Positions 42,223 to 51,384 of a stretch of 64,000 bases of DNA are shown here, in pieces. The first letter of the stretch is position 1; each line of letters opens with the position of its first letter. The notes beneath the pieces were generated by a model that saw nothing but the letters and a program-made list of their open reading frames with translations, searched no databases and had not been told where the DNA came from. The DNA is taken from assembly GCA_036702975.1 (NCBI GenBank), contig DATNPX010000012.1, forward strand, positions 248,001 to 312,000. Direction: 5' to 3'. Both the position numbers and the translations under genes were made by a program. The DNA comes from DATNPX01 sp036702975 (lineage in GTDB: Bacteria > Cyanobacteriota > Vampirovibrionia > Obscuribacterales > Obscuribacteraceae).

Positions 42223-42284
42223 CTTCAAGAGTCAAAGCGCAAGCCGTTTATCATCGCAAACGAACATCCTCAGAGGGAAAATAC

Positions 42285-44072
42285 GTGCCGGTTGTTGAAG
42301 AAAAGCCAGTCATCTATCAACTTGTGGTGCGCTATTTCAGCAACACAAATCAGACAAACAAGAGGGATGGGACCTTATTGGAAAATGGCTGCGGAAAATT
42401 CAACGAGATAAATGACTCAGCGATCGCCCAAATTAAGAGTCTAGGTTGCACGCACATATTTCTAACCGGCTGCTTGCGCCAGGCAACCTTGACCGACTAT
42501 GCAGAGTTGGGTTTGCCGGCAGACGATCCTGATATTGTAAAAGGACGCGCTGGCTCGATGTACGCAATCCGCGATTACTTTGATGTGTGTCCTGACTATG
42601 CGATGAAACCACAAAATCGCATGCAGGAATTCGAAGCGTTGGTCGAGCGAATACACAAAGCGCAAATGAAGGTGTTAATTGACTTCGTACCAAACCATGT
42701 GGCGCGCTCCTACTTGACCATTAATGGTCAGAATTCGTTTGGTGAAAGTGACGATCAAAGTCAATTCTTTTCCGCACAAAACAACTTTTTCTATCTTGTT
42801 TCACCACCGAATCAAAAGCTGAGATTGACGCGTCCATCTCATTGGTCGCCGGCTGATCTTCGCTTCGACGGATTATTTGCAGAAGAGTCGGGTGAGGCAG
42901 GCAAGACCGTAAAGGCAACTGGCAACAACGTAGCGAACTCCGATCCGCCGGTGGATGCCTGGTATGAAGTAATCAAATTGAACTATGGTTTCAATTTTAT
43001 AGATGGCAGCACTGCATACGATCCGCCACCTAAGACATGGTTGGACATGGACGAAATTTTACGATTCTGGCAGGAAAAAGGTGTCGACGGTTTTCGTTGC
43101 GACTTCGCTCACTATGTTCCGCAAGAAGCCTGGCAATTTTTGATAGAGCGCGCGCGAGATCAGTCTCGCAATCCACAGACCTACTTTATTGCCGAAGCCT
43201 ATCCATGGGCTGGCAGCGGCGATCCAATAACAGACAAAAAACAATTGGTCGCTTCCGGCTTCAACGCCATCTACAGCGGCGAGTCTTATCGCTTATTGAA
43301 AAACATTTACCGGCAATGGTCCTCCATTGACGATTACGACAATGAAATGAAGAATGCCAGCGAGGACGAAAGACTGCATTCAATCAACTACATCGAAAAC
43401 CACGATGAAGTGAGGGTAGCGGCCCCTGTGGATAAATCTGGTTTCGGCTCTCTGCGTGCAAACTACCAGCTTGCACCACTGCAGTATCTTTACAGCTCAG
43501 GAGCGATTATGCTGCTCAACGGGCAAGAGGTGGGCGAGCCCGGAGACGGTGACAAAGGCTTCAGCACCAACGACGGACGCACTACAATTTTCGACTACTG
43601 GTGCATGCCGGAATTTGCTAAATGGGTCAATAATCACGAATACAACGATCAGAATCTTTCGCAAGAACAAATCGCCCTGAAGAGGTTTTTGACCGACTTA
43701 CTCAACCTCAGCCAGGACCGCTCTATACGCGGAAGCGGTTATTGGAGCTTGCACTATTTCAATCGACCAGGAAACTTCTCAGATTGTCCGGATGGTCTCT
43801 ATAGCTTCGCAAGATTTGAACCTGGCGACCGACGGCTGCTGTTAGTGGTGGCAAATATGAAAGGAGATGGAAACGCCAGTGGTACGGTTCGCGTGCCTTT
43901 TGAACTGTCTAAATTAGCGGGTCTCAAGTCTGTACTCAGAGTCAGTCTGATTCTCGATAACCAAGGAGCTTTCGAACGCAAAGTGTGCGATACCACAATC
44001 GATGGCATCGAGAAAAACGGATTTTTAGTGGACATCGCCGAACAGGCAACTTATGTCTATTCTGTAGAGTAG
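42285..44072 (+). CDS. GH13 alpha-amylase family protein
   Basis: GTG at 42285 is chosen: AGAGGGAAA lies 7 bases upstream and the start falls after the FHA gene. A further-upstream TTG would overlap that gene. The 595-residue protein has the four GH13 regions: DFVPNH, GFRCDFAHY with the nucleophile Asp, YFIAEAYPW with the acid Glu, and NYIENHDEVR with the transition-state Asp. There is no signal peptide, so it acts in the cytoplasm, probably on glycogen, maltodextrin or trehalose-type glucans. The specificity cannot be told. The C-terminal beta-domain is normal. Confidence 0.88.
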   Translation: MPVVEEKPVIYQLVVRYFSNTNQTNKRDGTLLENGCGKFNEINDSAIAQIKSLGCTHIFLTGCLRQATLTDYAELGLPADDPDIVKGRAGSMYAIRDYFDVCPDYAMKPQNRMQEFEALVERIHKAQMKVLIDFVPNHVARSYLTINGQNSFGESDDQSQFFSAQNNFFYLVSPPNQKLRLTRPSHWSPADLRFDGLFAEESGEAGKTVKATGNNVANSDPPVDAWYEVIKLNYGFNFIDGSTAYDPPPKTWLDMDEILRFWQEKGVDGFRCDFAHYVPQEAWQFLIERARDQSRNPQTYFIAEAYPWAGSGDPITDKKQLVASGFNAIYSGESYRLLKNIYRQWSSIDDYDNEMKNASEDERLHSINYIENHDEVRVAAPVDKSGFGSLRANYQLAPLQYLYSSGAIMLLNGQEVGEPGDGDKGFSTNDGRTTIFDYWCMPEFAKWVNNHEYNDQNLSQEQIALKRFLTDLLNLSQDRSIRGSGYWSLHYFNRPGNFSDCPDGLYSFARFEPGDRRLLLVVANMKGDGNASGTVRVPFELSKLAGLKSVLRVSLILDNQGAFERKVCDTTIDGIEKNGFLVDIAEQATYVYSVE

Positions 44073-44088
44073 CGAGTCGGCGCTAGCT

Positions 44089-44412
44089 CTATGCCTTAAG
44101 TGTGTAAAGCGCGGTTCCGACAAAAATGACAAAAACAATCGCCATCATGGCTTTCGCCATAATCCACAGCCCTGCCGCCAGTTGAGGCCACAAGAACGGC
44201 TGCAAAACTGAAATCAACAAAGGCATGACCAAAAAGGCCAGGGGAGCGCCTGTAATCGAAGCCAGCCACAACCAGCGGCGTATTACCTCATCATCGGTGG
44301 CAAAGTTGATTTCATTGATACGAGCGATGTTGTCTTTCGCTTGCCACTCATCAATACGTCGCAAGCGACTGGCAAGATATTCTTTAAACTCGCTGGTTGC
44401 TTGCTGGAGCAC
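44089..44412 (-). CDS. Small membrane protein with two helices
   Basis: The 107-residue product begins with a charged helical stretch (FKEYLASRLRRIDEWQAKDNIARINEINF). Two membrane helices follow (about 48-72, LWLASITGAPLAFLVMPLLISVL; about 80-104, LWIMAKAMMAIVFVIFVGTALY). No family is recognised. It lies downstream of the histidine kinase gene on the same strand (80-bp gap) and could be co-transcribed. Confidence 0.6.
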   Translation of the reverse strand: MLQQATSEFKEYLASRLRRIDEWQAKDNIARINEINFATDDEVIRRWLWLASITGAPLAFLVMPLLISVLQPFLWPQLAAGLWIMAKAMMAIVFVIFVGTALYTLKA

Positions 44413-44492
44413 AGATGACTCTAGACCTCTGAGACCGATGTTCCCAGTATACAGCCGTTGTCAATAAGTCCACAAAATCATGCGGACGCTAC

Positions 44493-45764
44493 TCATCTGC
44501 TGTTCGATAGATCCATCTCTAGCGAGACCGTAGTACCTTTGCTCACTTTAGAGTCGACCATTAGCTTGCAAGAATGAAAGCAGCGAATCAGGTCAGCTCG
44601 CTGATTCATGGAGCGCAGGCCGAAACCGCTTTCCCTCAACTCATTCTGGTTATCGCTAAAACCCTTGCCATTGTCCGTGAGCACAATGGTCAATTTGTCC
44701 GGCGTCACTACACAGTCGATTGTTACCTTCGATGCGCGTGCATATTTCTCTACATTGTTCAAACATTCTTGAAAGATGCGATATGTGTTCAATTCGACAA
44801 CTTCTTCCAGAGCTGGTACGGCACCTTTCCAGGTGAAATTACAAATCGCTCCGGTGCGTTGGTTGAGCCTTTGCAAGAGTGTCTCGAGAGAGACTTTGAG
44901 ACCCCATTCTTGCAAGGCTTTCGGAGTACACTCATTGCAGATATCGCGCACCTGTTTGGTAATGTCATCGACAATTTCAATCATTTCCCTTTGCGAGAGC
45001 TCTTTATCTCCAGACAGATAACGCCGAAACATCATTAGGTCGGCGAGCACCGTATCGTGAAGTTCACGCGCAATCTCGTTCTTGGTCACTTCCTGCTCGT
45101 TAACCAGCTTAAAAAGCAGATTTTGGTTGGCCAGCAATAAACCGTCGACTGTACGATTATGAGTGGCTTGCAGTCTCGCTATGCGAGCATCATGTTTTTC
45201 ATCCATCACAGCATCGGCACTGACGCTCGACACAAGGTCGCTCAGTCTTTGGTTGATGAACGCTTCAGCCGTCTCAGAAGTAGCTTTATCGTTATTCAGA
45301 AGCCAAACATAGCCTTTGGCAGTCGATTTGAGTTGCAACCTTCCAGCCAGCCGAGACCCGAATTCAGCGATGGACAAAAAGTTCACCGACTGATTTGGAA
45401 CGACAAAAAATTCAATCTCATTTTGAGAAGCGCGAACCGAAAGAGTCTTGTCTTTAGCCGTCGCTCGCCAACGGTAATAGCTGCGCATTTCTTGCCACGC
45501 CATTGCGGGCGATACCGACTTCTGAAACTGATTAGGCTCAGCCACCTCTCGTGGGCGCGTGAACATGATCGAGCCAACCTGTTTATCGCGTGATACCTTG
45601 ACCAACTGCAAAGAGAAGTCAAAGAGGCTATTGCACAGGTCGATGCATCGTTTATGGACGTCGTCGGTAATGGTAGATGTAAAAGCAGCATCATACTTTG
45701 TGTGGTCGCTTTCCGACTGATCGTCGGAAGCGGAGAAAAACTTAGTCAGATACTTCGATATCAA
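44493..45764 (-). CDS. NarX/DegS-type sensor histidine kinase (HisKA_3)
   Basis: The 423-residue protein lacks membrane helices. An N-terminal sensor region of about 200 residues matches nothing I recognise. It is followed by a helix (ARIARLQATHNRTVDGLL) and the HisKA_3 motif ELHDTVLADLMMFRRYL with phospho-His H236. The HATPase domain has FQECLNNVEKYARASKV (N box), LTDNGKGFS and SGFGLRSMNQRADLIRC. Its partner is almost certainly the NarL-type regulator 43 bp upstream on the same strand. The input is probably a cytoplasmic signal or a partner protein. Confidence 0.92.
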   Translation of the reverse strand: MISKYLTKFFSASDDQSESDHTKYDAAFTSTITDDVHKRCIDLCNSLFDFSLQLVKVSRDKQVGSIMFTRPREVAEPNQFQKSVSPAMAWQEMRSYYRWRATAKDKTLSVRASQNEIEFFVVPNQSVNFLSIAEFGSRLAGRLQLKSTAKGYVWLLNNDKATSETAEAFINQRLSDLVSSVSADAVMDEKHDARIARLQATHNRTVDGLLLANQNLLFKLVNEQEVTKNEIARELHDTVLADLMMFRRYLSGDKELSQREMIEIVDDITKQVRDICNECTPKALQEWGLKVSLETLLQRLNQRTGAICNFTWKGAVPALEEVVELNTYRIFQECLNNVEKYARASKVTIDCVVTPDKLTIVLTDNGKGFSDNQNELRESGFGLRSMNQRADLIRCFHSCKLMVDSKVSKGTTVSLEMDLSNSR

Positions 45765-45807
45765 TCTCTACATCGCTCCAAGTTGTATTGGCAACATGTG
45801 CCACCAT

Positions 45808-46431
45808 TCAGACTTTCGCTCCGAGGGTGCCGTAGCCATTTCGAACAGCCCAGGCAATGAGCTGCTCGCGCGAATCTAATCCTAGTTTCAAGATCAAAGT
45901 ATCGCACTGTTTACGAACGGTCGCAGGCGAAGTAAATCTCTTGTCTCCTATCTCCTGATACCGCAATCCGTTCGCCAACATTGAGAGAATCTCTTCTTCG
46001 GCTTTTGTCACTTTGGACGATTCAGTGCCCAATGTTTGCGACATAATTCCGGTAGCGCCACCATAAACCTGCTTTATGACTTCAGCGAGCATAGTAACGC
46101 GCTCAGATTTGAGCAGGTAAGCCGCAACACCCATGTGCAATGCCGACTGAACTAGCGCCAGACGACTTTCGGCTGAGTAGATTATCAGCTTTGCTGCACT
46201 TTTCTGGGCATACGTCTCAACCATCGTCTTGGGACTCATAGCACCAGGCAGATGTAAGTCGAGCACGATTACGTCCGGTTTCAAATCAGCAGCCAAGCTC
46301 AGCCCTTCATCACTGTTTTCAGATGTGCCCACAACTTGAAGCGCTGGATCACGGCTGAGCCCGATGGAGAGTCCTTCCAGCGTGGCGCTGTGGTCTTCGA
46401 CAATAAGTACTCGAATGTTCGACATAGACAT
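45808..46431 (-). CDS. NarL-type response regulator, partner of the adjacent kinase
   Basis: The 207-residue protein has a receiver (IRVLIVEDHSATLEG, D58 in VIVLDLHLPGA, switch IIYSAES, Lys in YLLKSE). The LuxR-type HTH near the C-terminus reads VTKAEEEILSMLANGLRYQEIGDKRFTSPATVRKQCDTLILKLGL. It precedes the HisKA_3 kinase gene by 43 bp, a classic two-component operon, and is divergent from the protease-like gene at 46629. Confidence 0.92.
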   Translation of the reverse strand: MSMSNIRVLIVEDHSATLEGLSIGLSRDPALQVVGTSENSDEGLSLAADLKPDVIVLDLHLPGAMSPKTMVETYAQKSAAKLIIYSAESRLALVQSALHMGVAAYLLKSERVTMLAEVIKQVYGGATGIMSQTLGTESSKVTKAEEEILSMLANGLRYQEIGDKRFTSPATVRKQCDTLILKLGLDSREQLIAWAVRNGYGTLGAKV

Positions 46432-46527
46432 ATATGAAGTTATTCCCGAAAGCTTTCTGAGATCGAAAAACTGCCACTAGGCCATTTTATGCCCGATTGG
46501 AACAAACGAATCAGTGAAAACACGCAC

Positions 46528-46556
46528 TTGTCAATAGGCGCTACACCGGTTTTATT
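46528..46556 (+). promoter_or_regulatory. Promoter of the 46629 gene
   Basis: TTGTCA at 46528-46533 and TTTATT at 46551-46556 have a 17-base spacer and point to the gene at 46629. It lies in the 197-bp gap shared with the divergent response regulator, so it may be a target of that regulator. Confidence 0.4.
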
Positions 46557-46628
46557 CATTTAGAGGCGGGAACAATGAATACAGACAACACGCTCTAAAC
46601 GACTGAGCAACCTACCTGAGGACCCCAG

Positions 46629-47159
46629 GTGACGCCTTCTCGCATACTCAAGGTTTATTATGCCGTCACGTTCGCAATAGGCATCATATTTACGGTGCCG
46701 CTGGCATTTTTGGTGCAAACGACCGAAGTAGGAGCCCGTGGCGCGGCGATTATGACCCTCTCATGGAATGTTCTCTTCGTTATGCTGTTGCCGATAATAA
46801 TGGACATTGGCGAACGCATGTATTACAAGGCACGCTTCGTTCAACTTGAAGAGATAGCAGCCAACAATCCTGAATTAGCAGCCGTGATAGAAGACCGCTG
46901 CAAGTCGCTGCATATCGCCGGTTGTCGTTTCGCTGTTATTGACTCGGTGGATACGGAAGTATTCAGTTACGGGCTTTGGCGTAACAACCCAAGGCTTGTG
47001 GTGCCGGAGCTTTTGCTGACCAACGAGCAGACTAATGTCATTCCAAGTATCGAGAAAGAGCTCCTGCGCTTCTCAAGGACAGAGCCCACCCTTATATTTC
47101 TAGGGTTTGCAGTTGCTCAGATCGCTCTTCAGCACATGCTGATGTTCTTCCTTCACTAA
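46629..47159 (+). CDS. M48-peptidase-like membrane protein lacking the zinc motif
   Basis: GTG start with GAGG 7 bases upstream. The 176-residue protein has two N-terminal helices (about 10-30 and 43-60), an M48-like segment (residues about 95-150: CRFAVIDSVDTEVFSYGLWRNNPRLVVPELLL) and a C-terminal helix. In M48 peptidases a zinc motif HExxH follows within about 15 residues; here that position reads EKELLRFSR, without either His. Family length is normally 280 or more. It looks like a degenerate or regulatory paralogue. The match is from sequence pattern only. Confidence 0.55.
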   Translation: MTPSRILKVYYAVTFAIGIIFTVPLAFLVQTTEVGARGAAIMTLSWNVLFVMLLPIIMDIGERMYYKARFVQLEEIAANNPELAAVIEDRCKSLHIAGCRFAVIDSVDTEVFSYGLWRNNPRLVVPELLLTNEQTNVIPSIEKELLRFSRTEPTLIFLGFAVAQIALQHMLMFFLH

Positions 47160-47193
47160 ACTGAGCGCTTAGCGGTTCTGGTAACCACATTTT

Positions 47194-48831
47194 TTAACGG
47201 CTTTCCAGTTCAGAAAAGGAAGTCGACTGGAAAACATCGAATCTAGCGCCATTTTGCCAGCCGTCAGCGCCACAGCCTGCTTTCAGCGAAAGCTGGCTAA
47301 GCATTTCCTCTAGGGTCCAACCAAACTCAGTGGCAACTGAAGGCAGAAAGACGCTTTGCTTGCCATCTTTGTACATGATGACTCCGTCACGCCCAACCAC
47401 TATATCCTTGTAGGCGCCGATCGGATGTGGTGGCGTCAACACATTTATGTCTATCTCCAAGCCATCTATCTCTTCAGAGCTGACGGGTTGAAAGCGTGGG
47501 TCGCGTGAAGCTGCACCAATGGTATTATCTATTACCGCTTGAGCCAGAGACTTGATTGGCCATATGTAGCCTATGCAACCACGCAGCTCTTTGTGTTCCG
47601 ATTTGACAGAAATACCTGAATTTTTCTTATATAGAGTGACAAAAACTCCCCCGGGCAAACCTAGCACCGGATGTTCATCTACTGTCGAGACGGCATCGGG
47701 GACTTTTCGCCTATTCACATAGTCGATCAAGGTCTGGCGCGCCAACTTGAGTAATGCTTGTTTCTCAGCGCCGCAGAGAACCGTTGAGCCATCGGAATCG
47801 ACTTTCCATGCAGGTTTCTGGCTATCGTTCGAAAAGACTATCGCCATATAGGACACCGAATTCTCATCTGAATTTTGCAAGACATCACGCGAAGTCTGAT
47901 AGCGAAGTAGTGTAGCGTGACACCCTGGTGGCAGCATCGACAAGAGTACTGTGCATGGATAGTAACCACATATAGTATCAAGTGTTTGATCTTTGAAATC
48001 AATGAAGCCCTTTAGGTCGCACACACTCAGCTTCTGAAATGCTGTTTCGTCCAGCTCTTTCAGTTGCTTTGGCACATCATGCGCGAACGGCGTATAGTCG
48101 TAGCGAGGACCATAGTGTGTGAAGTCTGAACTGACAAGCACAATATCACCATCAGTAAGATAACGCTTCAGGATCTGCCCTACCAATCTCATCTCTTCTT
48201 CATCACGCAACGTGCCGACGATTATAGGCACTATGGAGACGCTTCCCAGCGCTTGCTTTATGAACGGCAGCTGCATTTCAAGCGAGTGCTCTTGTTTGTG
48301 AATTTCCGGCGCCAACTTAAAAAGCGGCAGGTCTTTCAGTTCACTGACAACTTTGGTATCTATGGCAAGGTCCCCAAGCGGCGTGCCAAAGGACTTTTCC
48401 ACAGGCAAGGCACATCCATGCAATGCAACGTAATGACTGGGGCCAAGTAAAAAGACACGGTTTATTTTGCGGTGCCGAAGTGCTTCATATACGTAGCCAG
48501 CTGTTGGTCCGGAAAACATGTAACCAGCATGTGGTGCAATTCCGGCGAAAATTGCGCTACCCGGCGGCAGGTTTCCAGCGAAAGACGAATCACAGAGCTT
48601 TGCTTTTGAAACTTCAGCAGCATGGTTCAAGTAGTCGCAAAGCTGCGGTTTCAACTTCCGAGCATCGGCTTCATACCAGCTGCCGGCGAAATTCGGCTTT
48701 CGTCTATCAGAAGGGGTAATAATAACTTTGCCAAAAATGTTAGACATCGCTGTTGCAAACAAAAAACCAGCTAGCAATAATACAGTGACTACAAATGCTT
48801 TTGGCGATAACTTTAGCTTCAAGAGATGCAT
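47194..48831 (-). CDS. Memo-like/AMMECR1 fusion (AmmeMemoRadiSam proteins B and A)
   Basis: The 545-residue protein has an N-terminal membrane anchor (about 10-30, FVVTVLLLAGFLFATAM). Residues about 40-335 are a Memo domain (FAGSWYEADARKL, IAPHAGYMFSGPTAGYVYEAL, FLLGPSHYVALHGCALP, LVSSDFTHYGPRYDY, TICGYYPCTVLL), with the His/Asp/Cys set resembling extradiol dioxygenase metal sites. Residues about 355-540 are an AMMECR1 domain (PGGVFVTLYKK, ELRGCIGYIWP, ASRDPRFQPVSSEEIDGLEIDINVL). These domains are usually encoded with a radical SAM protein; none is in the window. The reaction is unknown. Confidence 0.92.
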   Translation of the reverse strand: MHLLKLKLSPKAFVVTVLLLAGFLFATAMSNIFGKVIITPSDRRKPNFAGSWYEADARKLKPQLCDYLNHAAEVSKAKLCDSSFAGNLPPGSAIFAGIAPHAGYMFSGPTAGYVYEALRHRKINRVFLLGPSHYVALHGCALPVEKSFGTPLGDLAIDTKVVSELKDLPLFKLAPEIHKQEHSLEMQLPFIKQALGSVSIVPIIVGTLRDEEEMRLVGQILKRYLTDGDIVLVSSDFTHYGPRYDYTPFAHDVPKQLKELDETAFQKLSVCDLKGFIDFKDQTLDTICGYYPCTVLLSMLPPGCHATLLRYQTSRDVLQNSDENSVSYMAIVFSNDSQKPAWKVDSDGSTVLCGAEKQALLKLARQTLIDYVNRRKVPDAVSTVDEHPVLGLPGGVFVTLYKKNSGISVKSEHKELRGCIGYIWPIKSLAQAVIDNTIGAASRDPRFQPVSSEEIDGLEIDINVLTPPHPIGAYKDIVVGRDGVIMYKDGKQSVFLPSVATEFGWTLEEMLSQLSLKAGCGADGWQNGARFDVFQSTSFSELESR

Positions 48832-48888
48832 AAAAATAGCTCTCTTTCTAGGATACCGCGTTTTCCAGCTGCCGACGATCGCCTACGG

Positions 48889-49482
48889 CTATTGTTGAGC
48901 CGGGGTTTGAGCCGGAGTTTGAGCCGGAGTTTGCGCAGGGGCTTGAGTTCCGGCCGCACCCGCGTCTGTAGCCGCTGGTGCAGATTCGGACTTCGGCGGA
49001 GCCGCTTGCTTGACAGGGTCAAGACGCAAATTAATATTCGAACGGCTGTCACCATGAGGATCTGCCGTCGATGTGAAATCTACAGTTAGTTTGGCGCCAT
49101 TAAAACCTATCGGCATCGCTTCTAGCGGCATGCATTTGTTGAATGCTTGCATAGCCGCATCTTCTGCAGAACTGCTCTTTGGCGAACTCGCGGTCTGAAT
49201 GTTGTCGGAGAGACCATCCTGATTGAAGTTGCCAGTGAGAGTTACGTGATTGCTGCCATCGGGAAGCAGCCAATTGTTTACTAGTTTTCCACGCAGCCTA
49301 TTCAAATAAGCAGTCACTTGAGCATTGGAGGCAGCATTGGAAGCGGCAGCCCGAGCTTGTGCACCGCGTGCTGAGGCAGGTGGAGCACCATGTTTATGTA
49401 CAGCTTGCGAATTTGCTGGTTGGACTGAAAGCGGCAAAAACATACACATCAAAAGTGCCTGGTGCAAACGTGCTTGAAACAT
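48889..49482 (-). CDS. Secreted TonB-C-terminal-like protein with Ala-Gln-Thr-Pro tail
   Basis: AAAAGGAGA lies 5 bases before the ATG at 49482. The 197-residue precursor has a signal peptide (LHQALLMCMFLPLSVQPANSQA). A domain similar to TonB C-terminal or periplasmic TonB-like modules follows (about 62-160: AYLNRLRGKLVNNWLLPDG, VTLTGNFNQDGLSD, AAMQAFNKCMPLEAMP, LTVDFTSTADP), where a short helix precedes two strands. The tail is (AQTP)n, encoded by a 12-bp tandem repeat. It is flanked by FIST and Memo genes on the same strand and is probably co-transcribed. Confidence 0.7.
   Translation of the reverse strand: MFQARLHQALLMCMFLPLSVQPANSQAVHKHGAPPASARGAQARAAASNAASNAQVTAYLNRLRGKLVNNWLLPDGSNHVTLTGNFNQDGLSDNIQTASSPKSSSAEDAAMQAFNKCMPLEAMPIGFNGAKLTVDFTSTADPHGDSRSNINLRLDPVKQAAPPKSESAPAATDAGAAGTQAPAQTPAQTPAQTPAQQ
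48896..48943 (-). repeat. 12-bp tandem repeat encoding an (AQTP)n tail
   Basis: Four 12-base units (TGAGCCGGAGTT-type on the plus strand) lie end to end; the second and third are identical and the first differs by one base. They encode the Ala-Gln-Thr-Pro repeats at the C-terminus of the TonB-C-like protein and are likely to vary in number between strains. Confidence 0.8.
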
Positions 49483-49514
49483 TGCTTCTCCTTTTTTTCA
49501 GGCGATAAATTTTG

Positions 49515-50741
49515 CTAGTTGGTGGCTGAGACTTTTTCACGAAAGATTCCAAACGAAGACGTGTAACCATGCAAGAATGTTGTACCTCCGACCGGGCCTA
49601 TCTCTCCATTGCAGAAGAAACCACCCAGTGGAACGTCACCAATAAACTGCCGGAAACAATTGCTGTCGTGATTTGGCTCACCATAAAGATGCCTACCTCT
49701 GCCAAGACAGGAGAACAACAAAGCACCGCTTACAGGTGCAGCGGATTGTTCATCTTTGTAGTCGCTGAGAAGATGTTTTAAATCATCAGAGGAAGTGGTG
49801 GCATCGCGCAAATGAAATTGCACGGTGCGCCCGACTTTTAGCACTTCTCCTACGGCCAGCGCACCAGTTCGTGGTTCTATACCAATAATATTGCGGATAA
49901 GGAAATCGCCAGCTTTTACCTCTTCCTTGAATTCGTTCATCACAACTCCGAGGAAAAGCGAATTGCGAGCGAGAGATTGATCTCTGTCGTCGAGTCCGTT
50001 AAGAACTTCTTTCAGTGCGTGAACCGCCGGCTTTCCATCAAGCTCCAGCAAAAAGTTATCCTTGCAGCGAGTGATCGTCATTGGCTTGCCGATGGGACGA
50101 CATCCCTGAGCGACTAAAGAGTCGACGATTATATTGCCGCTGAGCGCAAGACCGACACAACCGTCACGATATAGCTTATCGTTGATCAAAAGAGCATTCA
50201 TGCCCGGTTGCGAGGCACCACTAGCCAGACCGCCAATCTTGATGGAACGAGGGAAAGCGAAATCGAGACCCTGCACCAGGGAGTCAACCTTGAAGCTGAA
50301 TGGGTCAGGCATCAAAATAAAAGCAGGTTCTGTCTCATTTTGTACACCAACCAACTTCTCCCATTTATCGGGACCGGCGTCCATATCAGGCAGATCATCG
50401 TCGGTGCAATGGAAGGTGGTCAATTCCGTATCAGGCATCACGGCGGCAGTAATAACAATCGCTTTTTCGCGCTCGACTTCCAATCCGCCGCCAATAAGCC
50501 CACCAGCAGAGCAGCCAATGATATTGCGAGGTTCAAGGTCTTTCGCTAGAAAGTCCGGGAGGAACTCATACTCAGACTGAAAATGCGGCGAGAAAAAGGC
50601 AATCAATAGATCTGGACGCTCGCCTTCCAGCTGAAAACTGATCTTCTCGACACACTCCCGCAAAGCTTCTTTGACGTGGCCTTGTCCCTGAAAGCGTCCG
50701 CCCAGGAAGTCATTTCCCGCAAGCGCTGAAGCCCACTTCAT
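49515..50741 (-). CDS. FIST-domain sensory protein
   Basis: The 408-residue soluble protein contains an N-terminal FIST domain (DLLIAFFSPHFQSEYEFL, IIGCSAGGLIGGGLEVE, AVMPDTELTTFHC) and a FIST_C domain (CVGLALSGNIIVDSLVAQGCRPIG, SLFLGVVMNE, ALLFSCLGRGRHLYGEPNHDSNCF, GGFFCNGEIGPVGGTTFLHGYTSSFGIF). FIST domains bind small ligands, possibly amino acids, in signalling proteins. Here there is no output domain, so it would act through a partner. The next gene begins 32 bp downstream. Confidence 0.9.
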   Translation of the reverse strand: MKWASALAGNDFLGGRFQGQGHVKEALRECVEKISFQLEGERPDLLIAFFSPHFQSEYEFLPDFLAKDLEPRNIIGCSAGGLIGGGLEVEREKAIVITAAVMPDTELTTFHCTDDDLPDMDAGPDKWEKLVGVQNETEPAFILMPDPFSFKVDSLVQGLDFAFPRSIKIGGLASGASQPGMNALLINDKLYRDGCVGLALSGNIIVDSLVAQGCRPIGKPMTITRCKDNFLLELDGKPAVHALKEVLNGLDDRDQSLARNSLFLGVVMNEFKEEVKAGDFLIRNIIGIEPRTGALAVGEVLKVGRTVQFHLRDATTSSDDLKHLLSDYKDEQSAAPVSGALLFSCLGRGRHLYGEPNHDSNCFRQFIGDVPLGGFFCNGEIGPVGGTTFLHGYTSSFGIFREKVSATN

Positions 50742-50853
50742 GTCTTTGTCCTCAAAATATCATGCATCCTAAATACTAGCAGCTTATACACGGGAGCCGG
50801 CCTTCAACCGCCCAGTATTATGGATTTGCGCGCTAAACGCCACATAACCTGCA

Positions 50854-51384
50854 CTATATCGGTTGCTTTTGTCTCTTGCGAACAAGCGCCTGCAACAACA
50901 GAAGCGCCGGAATGCAAAGAACAATCGCCCCATCACGCAAAAACAGATTCAAATACTTTGCTTTTCTGATGCCACGAACGAGTGTCACATGAGAAACGTT
51001 CTTGGGATCATAGTAAGCCGTAATTGGGTGTTCAACAGCCACGCTCTCTAGTAACTTGTGTAGATTTTTCTCCGTCGCCGGTAGTCCGTCTGGGTAAGAG
51101 ATCCGGCGCCCGCGCCGCGGTTCATCAGCTACGTGATAGGAATAGACGATAGTCGGAATATAGACCATGCGATTGTTGACTCTGTCTGAGCGCACAGAAT
51201 TGTTCAAGATTTTGCCCTTAGCTTCGGTCCAGCTCAAGCTTTGAATTCCCTCTTGCATTTCCAAAAAATCGCAAATAAGCATTCCCAAGCCGATCAAGGA
51301 CGGCAGTAGCATGACTGCGATATTCAATTGACGGCTGTGAGTCTTGATGAATGCGAGCAATACGTTAAGCCTTGTAGTTACCAA
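50854..51384 (-). CDS. DUF3592 membrane protein
   Basis: The 176-residue protein has two membrane helices (about 20-42, LNIAVMLLPSLIGLGMLICDFL; about 148-168, GAIVLCIPALLLLQALV) around an exported domain. SWTEAKGKILNNSV, VYIPTIVYSYHVADEPRRGRRISY and YYDPKNVSHVTLVRG are the W-x-x-x-x-G-x-I, Y-x-Y and Y-x-P-x-N-P-x-x-x-x-L pattern of DUF3592. Function unknown. The first ATG overlaps the preceding HEAT-like gene by 20 bp; a TTG seven codons later is an alternative start. Confidence 0.8.
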   Translation of the reverse strand: MVTTRLNVLLAFIKTHSRQLNIAVMLLPSLIGLGMLICDFLEMQEGIQSLSWTEAKGKILNNSVRSDRVNNRMVYIPTIVYSYHVADEPRRGRRISYPDGLPATEKNLHKLLESVAVEHPITAYYDPKNVSHVTLVRGIRKAKYLNLFLRDGAIVLCIPALLLLQALVRKRQKQPI

